Shown: in pieces, positions 21,941 to 32,714 of the stretch
How positions within the stretch are numbered: the stretch's first letter is position 1
Layout: the number at the start of each line of letters is the position of its first letter
The notes under the pieces: generated by a model
What the model was told of the DNA's origin: nothing
What the model saw: only the letters and a program-made list of their open reading frames with translations
Databases searched by the model: none
DNA from: Lojkania enalia
Taxonomy: Eukaryota; Ascomycota; Dothideomycetes; Pleosporales
Reading direction: 5' to 3'
Assembly: GCA_010094045.1 (NCBI GenBank)
Contig: ML986831.1
Span: 7,405-46,431 of the forward strand
DNA: 39,027 bases
Translations under genes and position numbers: made by a program

Positions 21941-22079
21941 TATCAGGCAGCATCAATTGCTGAGGCAAATGTTGATGTATTGAAGGAGGGTAAGTAGCCT
22001 GCCTAGCTAGAGGCTGGCAATTGCGAGACTATATAGGCCTGAAAATAGACCAACTATAACAGTATAGAAATACGTGACA
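21941..22079 (+). repeat. Right inverted repeat of the 1.9-kb element
   Basis: It is the inverted partner of 20178-20319. Read on plus it gives the same peptide with one change (ANVDVLKEG for ANIDVLKEG), again followed by GTAAGT. Confidence 0.85.
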
Positions 22080-22083
22080 GAAC

Positions 22084-22341
22084 TCATTTAAGCCCTTTCC
22101 GTGCGGAATTAATATACATCTTACCGCCGTCATCACTATTCCACTCAGCAACGAGACACAAGGAAAGGGCTTGTAGATCAATGACATTGATAGCGAGGGG
22201 ATATGCGTGAATCCTGAAATGATGATTATGACTCTGAAGACCGACCCACAAATCGGGCGTCAGGCTAGGTTCGGCACTTTTCACGTATCGGGGATTGGGC
22301 TGTTCTAGAGTGGAGTCACACTCTCCTACTTCACCGAAGAA
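22084..22341 (-). pseudogene. Unassigned coding relic abutting the inverted-repeat element
   Basis: An 85-codon open stretch on minus has gene-like composition (LEQPNPRYVKSAEP, LTPDLWVGLQSHNHHFRIHA, LQALSLCLVAEW). It has no good start and is bounded upstream by a stop. Its reading ends 4 bases outside the right inverted repeat, as if the element had interrupted or truncated a gene. I do not recognise the family. Confidence 0.4.
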
Positions 22342-22932
22342 TCAGCTATAAATCAGAATGTTGTTGATATGCAGAAAATGTAAAGTATCAAGGCAGATGA
22401 AGAGGAAAGTTGCGTTAATTCATATCTATAGAGGATCAAGGCCATTTATACTGTCTGTACTAGTAGCACATGATATCAGCGCTAGCCTATAACAGGATCT
22501 TGCCATATAAATAAGCTAACAGAAGAAAATCAAAGTCACTAAATACGATATAGTGTTGACAGTTGCGGCGTATGCAATGATTGATTCAACAACGGAACGG
22601 AATTGGGAAAGCGTATAGAGCACGCAAAAAGAAGTGTTGAGAATCCTTTGACGGACTCTGAGCTGAGAAGTAAGTATATGGAGCAAGTTATACAGAAGAT
22701 TGGCTAGTCTAGAGCGAGAAGGGTGTATCAAGCGTATCCTAGGATAATAAATGTAACTCATGTAGCTAAGATTAGAAGAATCCACAATAACGGTCTTTCC
22801 ACTGGGGATGACATTACTAAATTATCATCATTTCTTATCCTTTTATGCTACTCTAGTAGAATATTTTTCTGGATCCATGGAGAAGTGAGGAAAGTGCATG
22901 CTTCTTGAATACGTACTACGTTAAACTAATAC
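22342..22932. other. Intergenic AT-rich DNA, nothing recognised
   Basis: This is a 590-base AT-rich stretch downstream of the quinone oxidoreductase-like gene. A minus-strand open frame at 22516-22785 is hydrophobic and of low quality, and is not called. Confidence 0.45.
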
Positions 22933-23886
22933 TTAAGGCTTTACGAGTGGTCTAAGACCTCCAGTCTCGTTCCACCAATCCTCCACATTTACCAACTTCT
23001 TCTCAGCACATTCTGCCTTCAGCCCGTTCTCCGCGATGGCCTTGATCATTTGGGGCAGCTGCTGATAGAATTCAGAGAACGTCCAGCTTCCTGGCGCGCA
23101 TCCCACTAATGCCACATTTGACATCCTTAGTAAAGACGCCGGAATTGGAGCCTCTTCGCCTGCCAAAGCTCCAATCTCAACCCAGGTAAGTCGCTGACTC
23201 TTGTTCTTGCGCTTCGCAATGATGCCCGGCAACGCAGCCTTGGTAATATCGCCATATAAGTAATCTAGCACAACATCCACATCTGCCGCAGCAGAGAAAT
23301 CCGTTTCGCTCGGGTTCCCTGTAAGTTCGATGGTCGCTGTGGCCCCAAGCTCCTTTGTCCTCTCCAACTTTGCGCCCGGCTTCCCAATCGCCACAATCTC
23401 CGTCGCACCCACGGCCTTCGTGATCTGAACGGCAGTCTGGCCACTTACGCCCGTTGCCCCGACAATTGCAACCGTGAATTTAGATCCCGGAGTAATCCCC
23501 GCGCGGGCCGTGAGCGCCATCCAAGAGCTCATGGCAGGATTCAAGAGTACGGCTATTGCATCTGGGTCCGCGCCTTCGGGCAAGGGTGATACGTCCCTCT
23601 TCTCAACGTTAATTTCTTCAGCAAGCGATCCGGTAGCTCCCATGAGGCAATTGAAGTAGACGGCTTCGCCCGTCTCGGCGACGGTACCCACGCCATCGAC
23701 GCCGGGAATGTGCGGTGGGTTTTTACCAAAGACGGAGAAGTGTTTTCCTGCTGCGCGGGATCGGACTAGCTGGTGGACGCTGGCCGCGGTGACTTTGACT
23801 CGGACCTGAGATGGGGTCGGGGGAGGGAGGTCGAAGGTTGAGTATTTGGGGGTTTCGCCCCAGGCACTGACGATTGCAGCGTGCAT
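22933..23886 (-). CDS. Quinone oxidoreductase-like MDR protein
   Basis: A single exon of 317 residues, the usual length of zinc-free quinone oxidoreductases of the MDR superfamily. It has an N-terminal GroES-like fold (MHAAIVSAWGETPKY; PSQVRVKVTAASVHQLVRSR), a conserved PGVDGVGTV at 61-69 and a Rossmann segment VAIVGATGVSGQTAVQI at about 139-155 that binds NADPH. A catalytic-fold tail with VLDYLYGD follows. Structural-zinc Cys ligands are absent. Members reduce quinones or enoyl substrates with NADPH; no substrate can be named here. Base composition is normal and the frame clean, unlike the decayed DNA on both sides, so the gene is probably active. Confidence 0.85.
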   Translation of the reverse strand: MHAAIVSAWGETPKYSTFDLPPPTPSQVRVKVTAASVHQLVRSRAAGKHFSVFGKNPPHIPGVDGVGTVAETGEAVYFNCLMGATGSLAEEINVEKRDVSPLPEGADPDAIAVLLNPAMSSWMALTARAGITPGSKFTVAIVGATGVSGQTAVQITKAVGATEIVAIGKPGAKLERTKELGATATIELTGNPSETDFSAAADVDVVLDYLYGDITKAALPGIIAKRKNKSQRLTWVEIGALAGEEAPIPASLLRMSNVALVGCAPGSWTFSEFYQQLPQMIKAIAENGLKAECAEKKLVNVEDWWNETGGLRPLVKP

Positions 23887-24058
23887 GGTGAGCTAATGAA
23901 TCAGGCGGGCCGGATACGGAATGGATGTCAGGTTGGAGGCTACACTTAGGTAGTAGTTGATGATAAGGCGCAAGAGGGTGTAGGATGTAGGCGCTGACAG
24001 GAGTTGTTGAGAAGTAGTGCTTTGGATCGTTTATCTTGTGCCATGGAGTCGCGCCCCG

Positions 24059-24067
24059 CTATATAAC
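24059..24067 (-). promoter_or_regulatory. Possible TATA box of the quinone oxidoreductase-like gene
   Basis: GTTATATAG on minus lies about 175 bases upstream of the start codon at 23886. The distance would require a leader of about 140 bases. Weak support. Confidence 0.3.
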
Positions 24068-24935
24068 TTCTGCATCGTTGGCTCATTACTAACCCGCGAC
24101 ACCCATGGATGTTGTACTACATAAACTCATTGTGGCGGGGCTACTCACTTGCCTGCCTAACGGTTGTTTACTCAGCGGCTAAAGATGCGGCCAGTGAGAT
24201 TACTCAGTGCTACCGGATATCGGACCTGGGCGCGTCCGGGGCTTTTACAAGTCTGCGGCAGTCTCAATCGTCATGTACAGTCTTAGAAGTGTGCAGAAGT
24301 AGATATTGAAAGTTATACGCGCGATAGAATTGTAGTTCGACTCGCAGTTCCTTAGGGCTCCTAAGGGTGTAGGCAGAATAGAAAAGTACCATTACCACAG
24401 TCGAAGGACTTTATCTTAGAAGTATATATCACTGTGCGTCATGGGCCTTGGCTCAAACTACTACGCACCCAAAATTCTCAAAGAATTTCGGGAGTCGCTG
24501 CTAATGTGGCATACGGGCTCTAGTCAGAAAACCAATCGTCAGAAAACCAATTGTCACGTGAATATATGGCACGTGATGGTATATTTATTCCAACCTTGGG
24601 AACCCCTGAGCTTAACCTTAAGATTTTGCAAATGAAGGAGGTGCCATAGTCGAAATAATTTCCTTCTCAATGTATCCCTAAGTATCCAGTTCGTATATCT
24701 CAACATATCACGTTTGTCAACCTCGAATGCCTGTTCATATTCATTCCTAGGAGCATTCCCTTCCAAATCCGAAAAGGCCATATTTATGTACATAGAAAGA
24801 AGGTTATATTAGCCGATATCCGGCGCGATTTGATATCGTGCGACGGTATCCGATACAACCTGCAACCGGATAACTCGCTGCCGTATAGTAGTAGGAAATC
24901 GTACTCGGCAGACTCGCCAAATCCCTATCACATTA
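24068..24935. other. Decayed intergenic DNA with one open frame
   Basis: No gene is recognised. On minus, 24554-24793 is open for 79 codons and starts MYINMAFSDLEGNAPRNEYE; it looks like real protein sequence (including RDMLRYTNWILRD) but has no family I know, so it may be a relic exon. Confidence 0.35.
24523..24552. repeat. Two tandem 15-base units
   Basis: GTCAGAAAACCAAT(C/T) occurs twice in a row and is followed by GTCACGTG. The two units differ only in the last base. Confidence 0.8.
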
Positions 24936-25034
24936 TCAGTCCTATAGTTTCGCCACTACCAGCCTCTGGCCAAGGAGGCCACTTACCCTCCTTCAATACA
25001 TCAATATTTGCGTCAGCAATGATGATGCCTGATA
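24936..25034 (-). repeat. Third, solitary copy of the ~140-bp repeat
   Basis: It is clearly related to the inverted repeats at 20178-20319 and 21941-22079. It is strongest in the stretch holding ACTTACCCTCC and ATACATCAATATTTGC, with more substitutions and one deletion that breaks the YQA..IA.ANIDVLKEG reading frame. The splice-donor GTAAGT is kept. It has the orientation of the left copy, and no inverted partner was found nearby. Confidence 0.75.
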
Positions 25035-27052
25035 TGTGATAGTAATAGAGGCTGTGCTAGCTGTGCCTTGGCGTCCGGTACTCGGCTCTACCATGTTTTC
25101 GCGAAGTCTCTCTAAGCTCTTGAAGACGCTTCGTCACTAATTAAATAGATAACAACATTCCGGCCAGGATCTTCCGCTTATATGCCTCGCTGCTAGCTAG
25201 GCGCCGTGCTTGTCAGGACATTTCATCTTGAACTTTCTGACCTGGTTGCGCGCTCGCGAATCCCCGATATCTTGAGTTGAGGCTAGTGTCCTTGCGAACT
25301 CCGAGGCTCTAGTCAGGAATTTGGTGAAGATGGAGAAGTATTTGTACAGATCTCTGTCCTCCCGAAGTAGCTCTAGAATTATCTCCCTTCATCCGGCAAC
25401 CGAGCGCGATGTGCGCCTAAGTTGCCATCTCGAAGAGATTGATTTACATTGCCAATGGGGATATCAGGGGAGATCATGAGGCCCAGCACCATGAATTAAG
25501 ATTAATTTTATGATTATATTGATAACATGAAGAGATTGGCAGACTCGTACTGGGCATAGTGAGAGACCTGGAGACTAGGTTCTAGATATGGTAGGCATGT
25601 CCCTCAATGCAGCGAAGTGGCCGATTCTAATTTCGTGGGGTATTCGCCGCGGTGCTACGCCGCATGCGCAACAACATGAAGCTGAATAGATTGCTCTAGC
25701 GACCTATACTGCTATCAAACCTATCGGATAGCGTTCCACGAATACAGAACCCTAGGTCGTTACGTCGCTACCCCGTTCTCCCATCATGGATGAGGCTGTA
25801 CATGTTACTGTTGGCAATGATGAAAACAAGGGCGTATTGTTAAAGTGATGGAGAAAATTCCGAACAGGACTACCTATACATGCACTAGTCCCATTACGTA
25901 TACAAACACTGGAACTGCTCCTACTAGGCGCCCTGACGGCACCTACCGTCAACAGACAGAACACCGCTCTCAATTGTCAAATGAGAGTTCCTTGCACCGT
26001 TCGACTCGACAGTTTCCCCAGATCGCCCCGCAAATTGCTTCGGCAATAGCAGCATGTAACACCAGTAAGTTCCTCAGCAAAATTGACATGAAATTCATTA
26101 TTACTGGAGAAGTTGCAATTGACTATCTATACCATGCCGTCAGCTTCATGTTCGGTCGCTTCTCTAGATAAAGATTGGAGCGAGTGACATAAGGGAGCTA
26201 GTACAACAATTCTACTATTTGGCAGTTTAGTATGTGGCCCACAGCCTGATTACGGTGATTGAACTTCTAAAGTTAGTTTTCTGGTCACGTGTTTATAGTC
26301 CTAGCCCTAAAGACAGACTAGGGTGGCCACCATTTTGCTATTCTTGTCTCCCTTATTAGAATCTGCAAATTAGTATCCAAGGTTTTGGGTGCACCTACAA
26401 TGGCGCGAACATTAAAATGCCATCTAGAAAATACCAAATTCTTAGATCCGAGTATGGAGCTAGGACTGGATATGAGAGAATTTCCTTGTGAAATAATTAA
26501 AGCTGATGTCCGAACTCGAAGATGGTAGATGATAACCCCATTGAGTCTTCTCCAGGACAATCTTTGTTCATTTCATTCAAGACGGTGGCTACTGTGTATC
26601 AAATTTATGCTTAGAACGGCCCAAATCAATGCCCGAAAAGCTATGCTTCTCCACTGGAGGAACCGATCATGGGCCATTCATGCATTGATTGGGCGGTACT
26701 TCGTGGCTTATTGGACTCTAGTGAGGTATTACTCTTAGCTAAATACTTCGATCACTCGTGTTTGAAAGGCGAGTCCTAAAATTTTGCGGCCCCATCAAAG
26801 ACTTTGGAGATAGCTTGTAAACTTTCCCGAGTAGCTACCCCCTTAAGTAAAGGTAGCGAGCATTTCTAATAGGGTCTGCGACCGGTCGCTAAAGCCACTC
26901 TCAGTTGGTGGAGGTGTCTGAAGAAGTCAAAGTGTAGCGTATACAGTAGCAACATTGCCGTACATCAATTTTCGATTCACGAAGTAGTTGGCACTTCTCT
27001 ATATCCTATAGATAAAAGATAGGGTCGAGTAAACTGAAATTTAAAAATTTAT
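25035..27052. other. Two kilobases of decayed DNA, one coding relic
   Basis: No intact gene. On minus, 25388-25197 reads 63 codons without a Met (EIILELLREDRDLYKYF, IFTKFLTRASEFARTL and QVRKFKMKCPDKHGA, then TAG). This helical, charged stretch resembles a genuine exon piece of unknown family. Further open frames at 25845-26171 (plus), 26318-26560 (minus) and 26529-26738 (plus) are not convincing. Confidence 0.4.
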
Positions 27053-29635
27053 TCATGAATACGCATACTCTCCGCTTATCCACAATCTCGACTTCTTCGT
27101 CTTCAAGTCCCTTGAGCTCTTCCTATGGCTCAGCCTCTCACTAAAGCCAACCTGAGAAATTGAATCCGAAGGTTTTAATTCACTCCCAAACCTCGAATTC
27201 TTAGGCAGATCCCATGCATTTAGGGGTCTGCTATCGACTCTTTCTTGGAATGAGCGGGATGGTTTGGATTTAAGTCTCCTCTCGTTTCCTGTTTCAAATG
27301 ATGCAAGGAGCGATGATTCTTGCTTCTTTGTTTTGATAATGTGATCTTTGTGATTATCGGGGCAATCGTCCCCTAATAAGATGCAGACGGAGCAGAGAAA
27401 AGATACACAGGTTCTACAATAACAGTACAGGCTTGTGACATCGCATGAGCAGACATCGCAAAATACACGGTCACGGCGCGTTTTCGAGGGCGATTTGCTG
27501 TTCGGGGCGGAGTTATTTAGGTCGAGCCTGTCCAAGTCTTCACTCAGCGTCGGCATTGGGTCCGAATATCTATCTCCTCTTCGCGGTGCGGGCGGTCTGA
27601 GGTTATTGAGTGGCGAGTCTCCGAAAGAGTTGTGCCGTTTGCTTTGTGTATCTTGGTTACGTTTCTTGGTTCGTGGAACTATCCCTTGTAAGCGTTTGAA
27701 CTATCTAATAAACGCGTATTAAAAGCATTAACGAGATTGCAACCTACCTGGTGGCAGCTTGGGCGAAGGTTGAAAATTGGACTCTTCATCGGAATCGAGG
27801 TCGGCCGCAAACCCAGCAGAACTATAGCCGTCTCTGAAACTCACTGACGCCGCCCTTTTCTGTTCACGGGCTTTTGCACCACCATGTTGCCTTTTCTGTC
27901 CCCTGTTAACATTTAAATTTGGCCTTTTAGGCTCGTCTTTTTGTCGGGCTCCAGTTCGCTTCCTCTCTTCTGGTGTCCACATCTTGTAACCCACCATGAC
28001 ATCGTGCGGGGCATACTTGTCTAATAGCCGCTTTATCTCCGGGCAGTATGTATTATCTTGCCACTGCCACCCCCAGCCGGTGGGAGGACCAGGGACAAGG
28101 ATTTCCTCGTAGTGATCACAGGTGACATCAGCACCCCGTTCCAATAACTCGCGGATGACTGAAGGGCTACAGTGTAGTTCCAACGCATTCATAAGTGGAT
28201 CCATCCAGTTCGTCCACCTATCAAAGAAATCATCTTCCATCCATACACCATGGCTACGGGATGGTATCCATGAAGCACTCGCAACGCCGTGGCTCAAAAG
28301 AGTTTTGATAACGCCTTCCGTGGTGGCGATGCAAAGCGCAGTACCAAAATCAAGGAAGGGCGTAATTTTTGGGTTCGCTTTTTCCGGTTTCCAGCTTTTG
28401 ATAATATTATAGCGATGAAGATTAGGGTCTGCTCCGGCTTGGAGAAGTTCTTTGACGAGACGTTCGGAACCCGAGACGGCGGCGATAAGCAGAGGTGTAA
28501 AGCCGAATTTGTCTCTTTTGTTGACAGGAGCGCCATACGATATAAGCTTCTGAACTTTAGTTAGGCTATTTTGGGATACGGCAATATGAAGCGGCTGAGC
28601 TTGGTATCTCGAACATGCAAATGGAGATGCGCCGGCCTGGAGAAGAGCTTCTGCGGTGGAGCCTGCTGACATATGTAATGGCGTTAGTTTTAACCCTTTA
28701 CACGCGGCTTCTGTGTCGGCACCCAGTGTCAATAGACAAGACAAGGCATCGTTTTTGCCCGCTTCGGCTGCGTGATGTAGCGCTGTCTTTCCCAACCTGT
28801 CCCTATAATCAATGTTTGCACCATCCTCGACTAGCTTAGATATCCATTCAGGGTTCCCACACTGTGCGGCCTCAATCAGTTCTTTTGACACTTTATCGCT
28901 GCGGAAAATGCCATGGTACCACTTCTTCCTTCTTTTCACAGGATCAGGTAGACCGGCAACTGAATCATTGAATGGAAGTTCTAGCGAAGGACCGTCACCA
29001 AGAGAAAAATCAAAGAGTTCGTCGTCGAGAGAAATGTGGGGCGGAGCTAGATCTACTTTCGTAGCATCGTTGAGGGCGAGGGGAGGCGGATCTGGAGCTA
29101 CCGTCGTAGCATCGTCGAGAGCGTCATCGAGATCCTCGTCTCGAACTAGGCCACTAGTCGACTATCAGCTATGTCCCTTTCAATACGGAGTAATTATATA
29201 CTCTAATTGACGAGAATATACATCCAATATTTGAGTTTGTTGGATGAGCTGGCTCTGGTATTGCTGTATGATTGAATCGTTGAACAAATGTCGGATCTTC
29301 TGGCGGGTGGTTATGCTTGATGTTGGTCCGATAGAATTCTTTACGGTATCTATATACGTTTGGAGGCGTGAGATGCTGAACGCGAAAGAGTGTAGATGGG
29401 CGTCTAAGAGTTCGAGGTGCCGCTTTGGTAACTTAACGCCTTTTCGGCTATATTTTTCATACAGGCTGCCAATGATGGCCTCTATTGTCCTTAGGTTCGT
29501 CACAAGTATCTGAAGGTCTTCCGGAGCATCGCGATATCTGGTCCGGAGTTCGTCTATCTGGAGAGCAGCTTTTGAAGTCGCCGTCGCGATGCTTGCACAA
29601 GCCGCGATAATCGAGACAATCGAGATGGGGTCCAT
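27053..29635 (-). CDS. Ankyrin-repeat protein with STAND/HeLo-like N-terminus and ZZ-like C-terminus
   Basis: Three exons on minus: 29635-29202, 29153-27748 and 27684-27053. They give about 823 residues; introns are 48 and 63 bp and all joins keep frame. Residues 1-145 (MDPISIVSIIAACASIATATSKA..., YRDAPEDLQILVTNLRTIEAII) match the helical N-terminal domain common at the head of fungal STAND/NLR proteins. A Pro/Asp-rich linker at about 146-216 contains a duplicated (D/N)DAT.V unit. Ankyrin repeats occupy about 233-389 (GKTALHHAAEAG, AQPLHIAVSQNS, GFTPLLIAAVSGS) with weaker ones to about 500. Residues 689-727 hold a Cys/His cluster (CDVC, CRTC, CSVC, CPDNHKDH) resembling a ZZ/B-box zinc fold. 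There is no NACHT or NB-ARC ATPase between N-domain and repeats. Relatives take part in non-self recognition and regulated cell death; such a role is inferred. It borders the transposon-rich end of the window. Confidence 0.82.
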
Positions 29636-30289
29636 GATTGGCTAGGGGCATACCGGAATCGGACGAAATCTACGTCCTAGCGGACACCGATAGGAAAGAT
29701 CGAGGAACAATGTAACGGAACTTCAAAAAATAGAGTGGGCGCCGACGATGCGAAGATGCGGTAGATAACGGGAGCTTCCATGTGCGGGGCAGTGCAACTG
29801 CGTCCGGACGCGACAGGCTTGATTTAATTTTATCACCGCAAGGCTAGTATTTATTTGTTGTAGTTTGCTGCATATGCAAGCCTATAGTTGGCCATTGGTC
29901 TTGGGATGGGGCGGATATGCAATATCGAAGCCACCAAATCCTACGAACCCGAAAGCGTGCGAGTTAAGCATACAACAGGTTTAACCGCGAACATTAGCTG
30001 CGAGCTCGTGTGATATATGCGCGGGGCTGAGAGGCTTAAACGTGGTAGGAATGGGGAAAGTTATCGTTTCGGAAATATTATCAAAAGTGAAATTCAAATC
30101 ACGTAACGTACCTTACCGTGTCCGTGCGCGTAACGCCCGGATTCGCGTAACGCCCCGCCCAACACCATCTCCGGTATCCCAAAGATGAGGCTGTAGAGCC
30201 ACCCATAATAGCTATTATCATGAGATTTTGTAGTAGAGTAGTAAACAGAGGCATGCAATTAATTTGTACTATTTAAATTTACTTGGAAG
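29636..30289. other. Promoter of the ankyrin gene and boundary to the AT-rich block
   Basis: The first part should hold the ankyrin gene promoter; no clear TATA box is seen. After about 30200 base composition falls sharply. A GC-rich island at 30118-30165 stands out (see the repeat entry). Confidence 0.5.
30127..30155. repeat. Two 12-base direct repeats CGCGTAACGCCC
   Basis: Exact copies at 30127-30138 and 30144-30155, 17 bases apart. They follow TAACGTACCTTACCG at 30104, whose first seven bases match the terminal repeat of the deleted Fot1-like element at 32715. They may therefore be subterminal transposase-binding sites of the neighbouring element, one that kept its CpG sites. Confidence 0.6.
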
Positions 30290-32400
30290 CTTGATGTTGC
30301 GGCCGCGCCGCGTAGTCTTAAGTGGAACTGCTAATGCAGCACCTGAGGCCTCCTCAGCAGCTATAGTACCAACCACATGTTTCTAATGCTTTCTACTCTG
30401 TAGAGATAGCTGCGCGGCTTTTCTCTTACCCTTTTAGGAAGATTGTAGAGCTTTTGCAGCGTTAGCTGCCTCCTTCTAGCGAGCGCGCTCTGCTGCCTTC
30501 TCAGCCCTCTCCTTCTCCTTTACCTTTTTAGCCTCCTCTCGCGCAGCACGCTTTTCCTGCTGGATCTTCTCCTTATATAACTTAGCTGCCTTCTTTAGCT
30601 CTGCTGTCTCTACCTTTTGAAGCTACTACTTCTTCTCCTCCTGTTCCTTAACTGATTAACGAATATATACCTCCCTCACCTTCCTTAGTAACTAGAAGAC
30701 TGCTCTACTATAGTACTCCTTACGCTATTGAAGATCCAGAGCTTTACCCTTCTTCTCACGCTTCTTCTTAGTAGATAGCGCCTGCTTAACCCTATCTAAC
30801 TTATAGTAGAGTAGCTTATTTTAAATAGATAGATGGTAGAGCGATTAACGAAGCTTCTATATATCTTTACTATTCTAATCCTTTACTGTAAAGTATATAA
30901 GCCTATCTATCTTTCTCTAGTTATAATCGCTAAGTCCTAATAAGGAGCTATCTTCTAATTTCTAATTATAAGCGAACCTTTTAAGGATAGGATTAGGATT
31001 AGAAAGTAATATACTTATTACTTTAAAAGAACTAAGGATAGTTAATTCTTTAAAGGAGGCCTTCCACGTATTCTAGAATAGGGGGAAGAAGTCGCTTTTA
31101 GTAATAGAAGCTAGGCCCTAACTTTTATAGAGGTAGCTTAATAGTTCTACTAAGTAGGCTGTTAATAGAGGCTTAAATATTATAATATTAAGTAGCTGAA
31201 GTATATAAGTTAAATAAGAAGGTAGAATAGTAAGAAGAATCCTATTCTAATTATAGTAGTTAATAAAATCTATAGTAATATAAGATCCGTAGCTGTCTAG
31301 GATTAAAAGTTAATATAATTATTAAGTCTTCTCTTTTATATAGTAATTAAATACCTACTTAAGCTAAGTAAGTCTAATATTATTATTTGTCTAGTTAGAG
31401 GATAATAAGGTAATAAAAACTTTATAATATCCTACTTTAATATCTTCTACCCAGCTTAATTAGATACCCTTATTAGTAGCTTTATAGATAAGGTTTAATA
31501 GTAGAACTAATCTATTAGTATAGATATATACTAGAAGTATAATTTATACGCGATTATTATCTTATAGTAATATTCTAATCTCCTTCTTCTCCTATATTTA
31601 TCTACTAAATACCCTTTTTAATCTACTAATAATACTAATTAAGAAGCCTTTCTTATCTATATTATAGATATAATAAGGATCTATCTAATATTAATTAATC
31701 TTACTATATAGGAGCTAAAAATAGAGGTAATATTTATCCTCTAAATTAGCCTTATAGCAATTACTATCTATACTAACTACCTATTATAAGATAAGATAAA
31801 TGCTGTACTAGTTAATAAAGCGAGTAATCTAGCTCTTACTAACTACTTCTTTAGCTATTATAGAGGTAAAATTTCGTATTATCTCTCTTATAAAGGGTAT
31901 ATATCTCTCTATAAATCCTTTAATATATTATATAAGTTCTTACTCTTATTATAAGTTAAGCTTCTACTAGTTAATTACTTTAGCTTTCTAAGGTGCCTAA
32001 AAGCTTTAATATTTTTAGCTAAATATAAATCGATTAATATAGTATTTAACTACTATTTTTATATATAAAAAATCTTCTTCTAGTTTTAACAATTCGATTT
32101 CTTTAACTACAGCCTAGATTAGGTCTATATTAGTAGAGTTATCGTATATTAAAGTTAGGGTTAATTTTAGTAGGTAGAATATTATATAAATCTAAGCGTT
32201 ATACGTATAAATATAGTATAAGCAAGCGGCCTATATAAGTAAGTAGTCTATTCTATTAACTTTTTTAACTTTTATATATATATAGTTTAACAACTAAATA
32301 ATATAATAGTAATTTATAACTTATACGATTATTCTATAAAAACCTCTACATCTTTCTAATATATATAAGAATTGTAGTAAGAAGCGAATCTTGTCTTGGA
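30290..32400 (-). mobile_element. Fot1/pogo-type DDE transposon relic (Tc1/mariner superfamily)
   Basis: Minus-strand pieces of a Fot1-like transposase are recognisable among many stops. YIYNIDKKGFLI lies near 31620-31690 (active relatives have NxDEkGFliG with the first catalytic Asp). LILDSYGSYITIDFINYYN lies near 31256-31312 (matching LILDGHGSH with the second Asp). A Lys/Arg/Glu-rich C-terminal coil lies at about 30460-30790. DNA is extremely TA-rich and no frame stays open, so it is dead. The left end may be at 30104; the right end was not found. Limits are approximate. Confidence 0.75.
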
Positions 32401-32463
32401 GAGGAAGATAAGGAGCTGAACTAGTTAATTAAAGATAGCCAGCGGGCTATATATATATAAAAA

Positions 32464-32577
32464 GGGGTATATTAGCTAATATCTAGTATAATATCTAGTA
32501 TAATATCGACTGTAATATCGTATATTAATATCTAATACAGCTCGGTAGACTAGCCGAAAATCCCTATAATATACCCC
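32464..32577. repeat. 114-base unit bounded by 11-base inverted repeats
   Basis: GGGGTATATTA at 32464-32474 and its exact reverse complement at 32567-32577 enclose tandem copies of a TAATATCTAGTA-like unit at about 32479-32502 and related TAATATCG motifs. The adjoining TATATATATAAAAAGG recurs at the very end of the window (about 39010-39025). It could be a small MITE or part of a decayed LTR. Confidence 0.45.
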
Positions 32578-32714
32578 CCTAGTTTTAACTACGAAAGAGA
32601 AGCTGCGTTAAAAAAATAAAGGTAGATACTATACTATAAGAGGTAAATTATATAGAGTAATTAGTAGTAGAGTTAAGTACACTTATAGAAATATTAATTT
32701 AATATAATATAGGG

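Larger units (their letters stand above)
20178..22079. mobile_element. 1.9-kb element or inverted duplication bounded by ~140-bp inverted repeats
   Basis: 20178-20319 and the reverse complement of 21941-22079 are near-identical, with a few point changes and small gaps. The interior (about 1.6 kb) has no intact gene. Plus-strand open pieces at 20896-21084, 21391-21612 and 21581-21766 (ending GFIYAASEPLVNGAEYIVGSFGSQLVP in two overlapping parts) may be relics. Such long terminal inverted repeats would fit a non-autonomous TIR DNA element. However, the repeats themselves contain a coding-like stretch with a splice donor, so an inverted duplication of a gene fragment is an alternative. No target-site duplication could be fixed at the outer edges. 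Confidence 0.6.
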
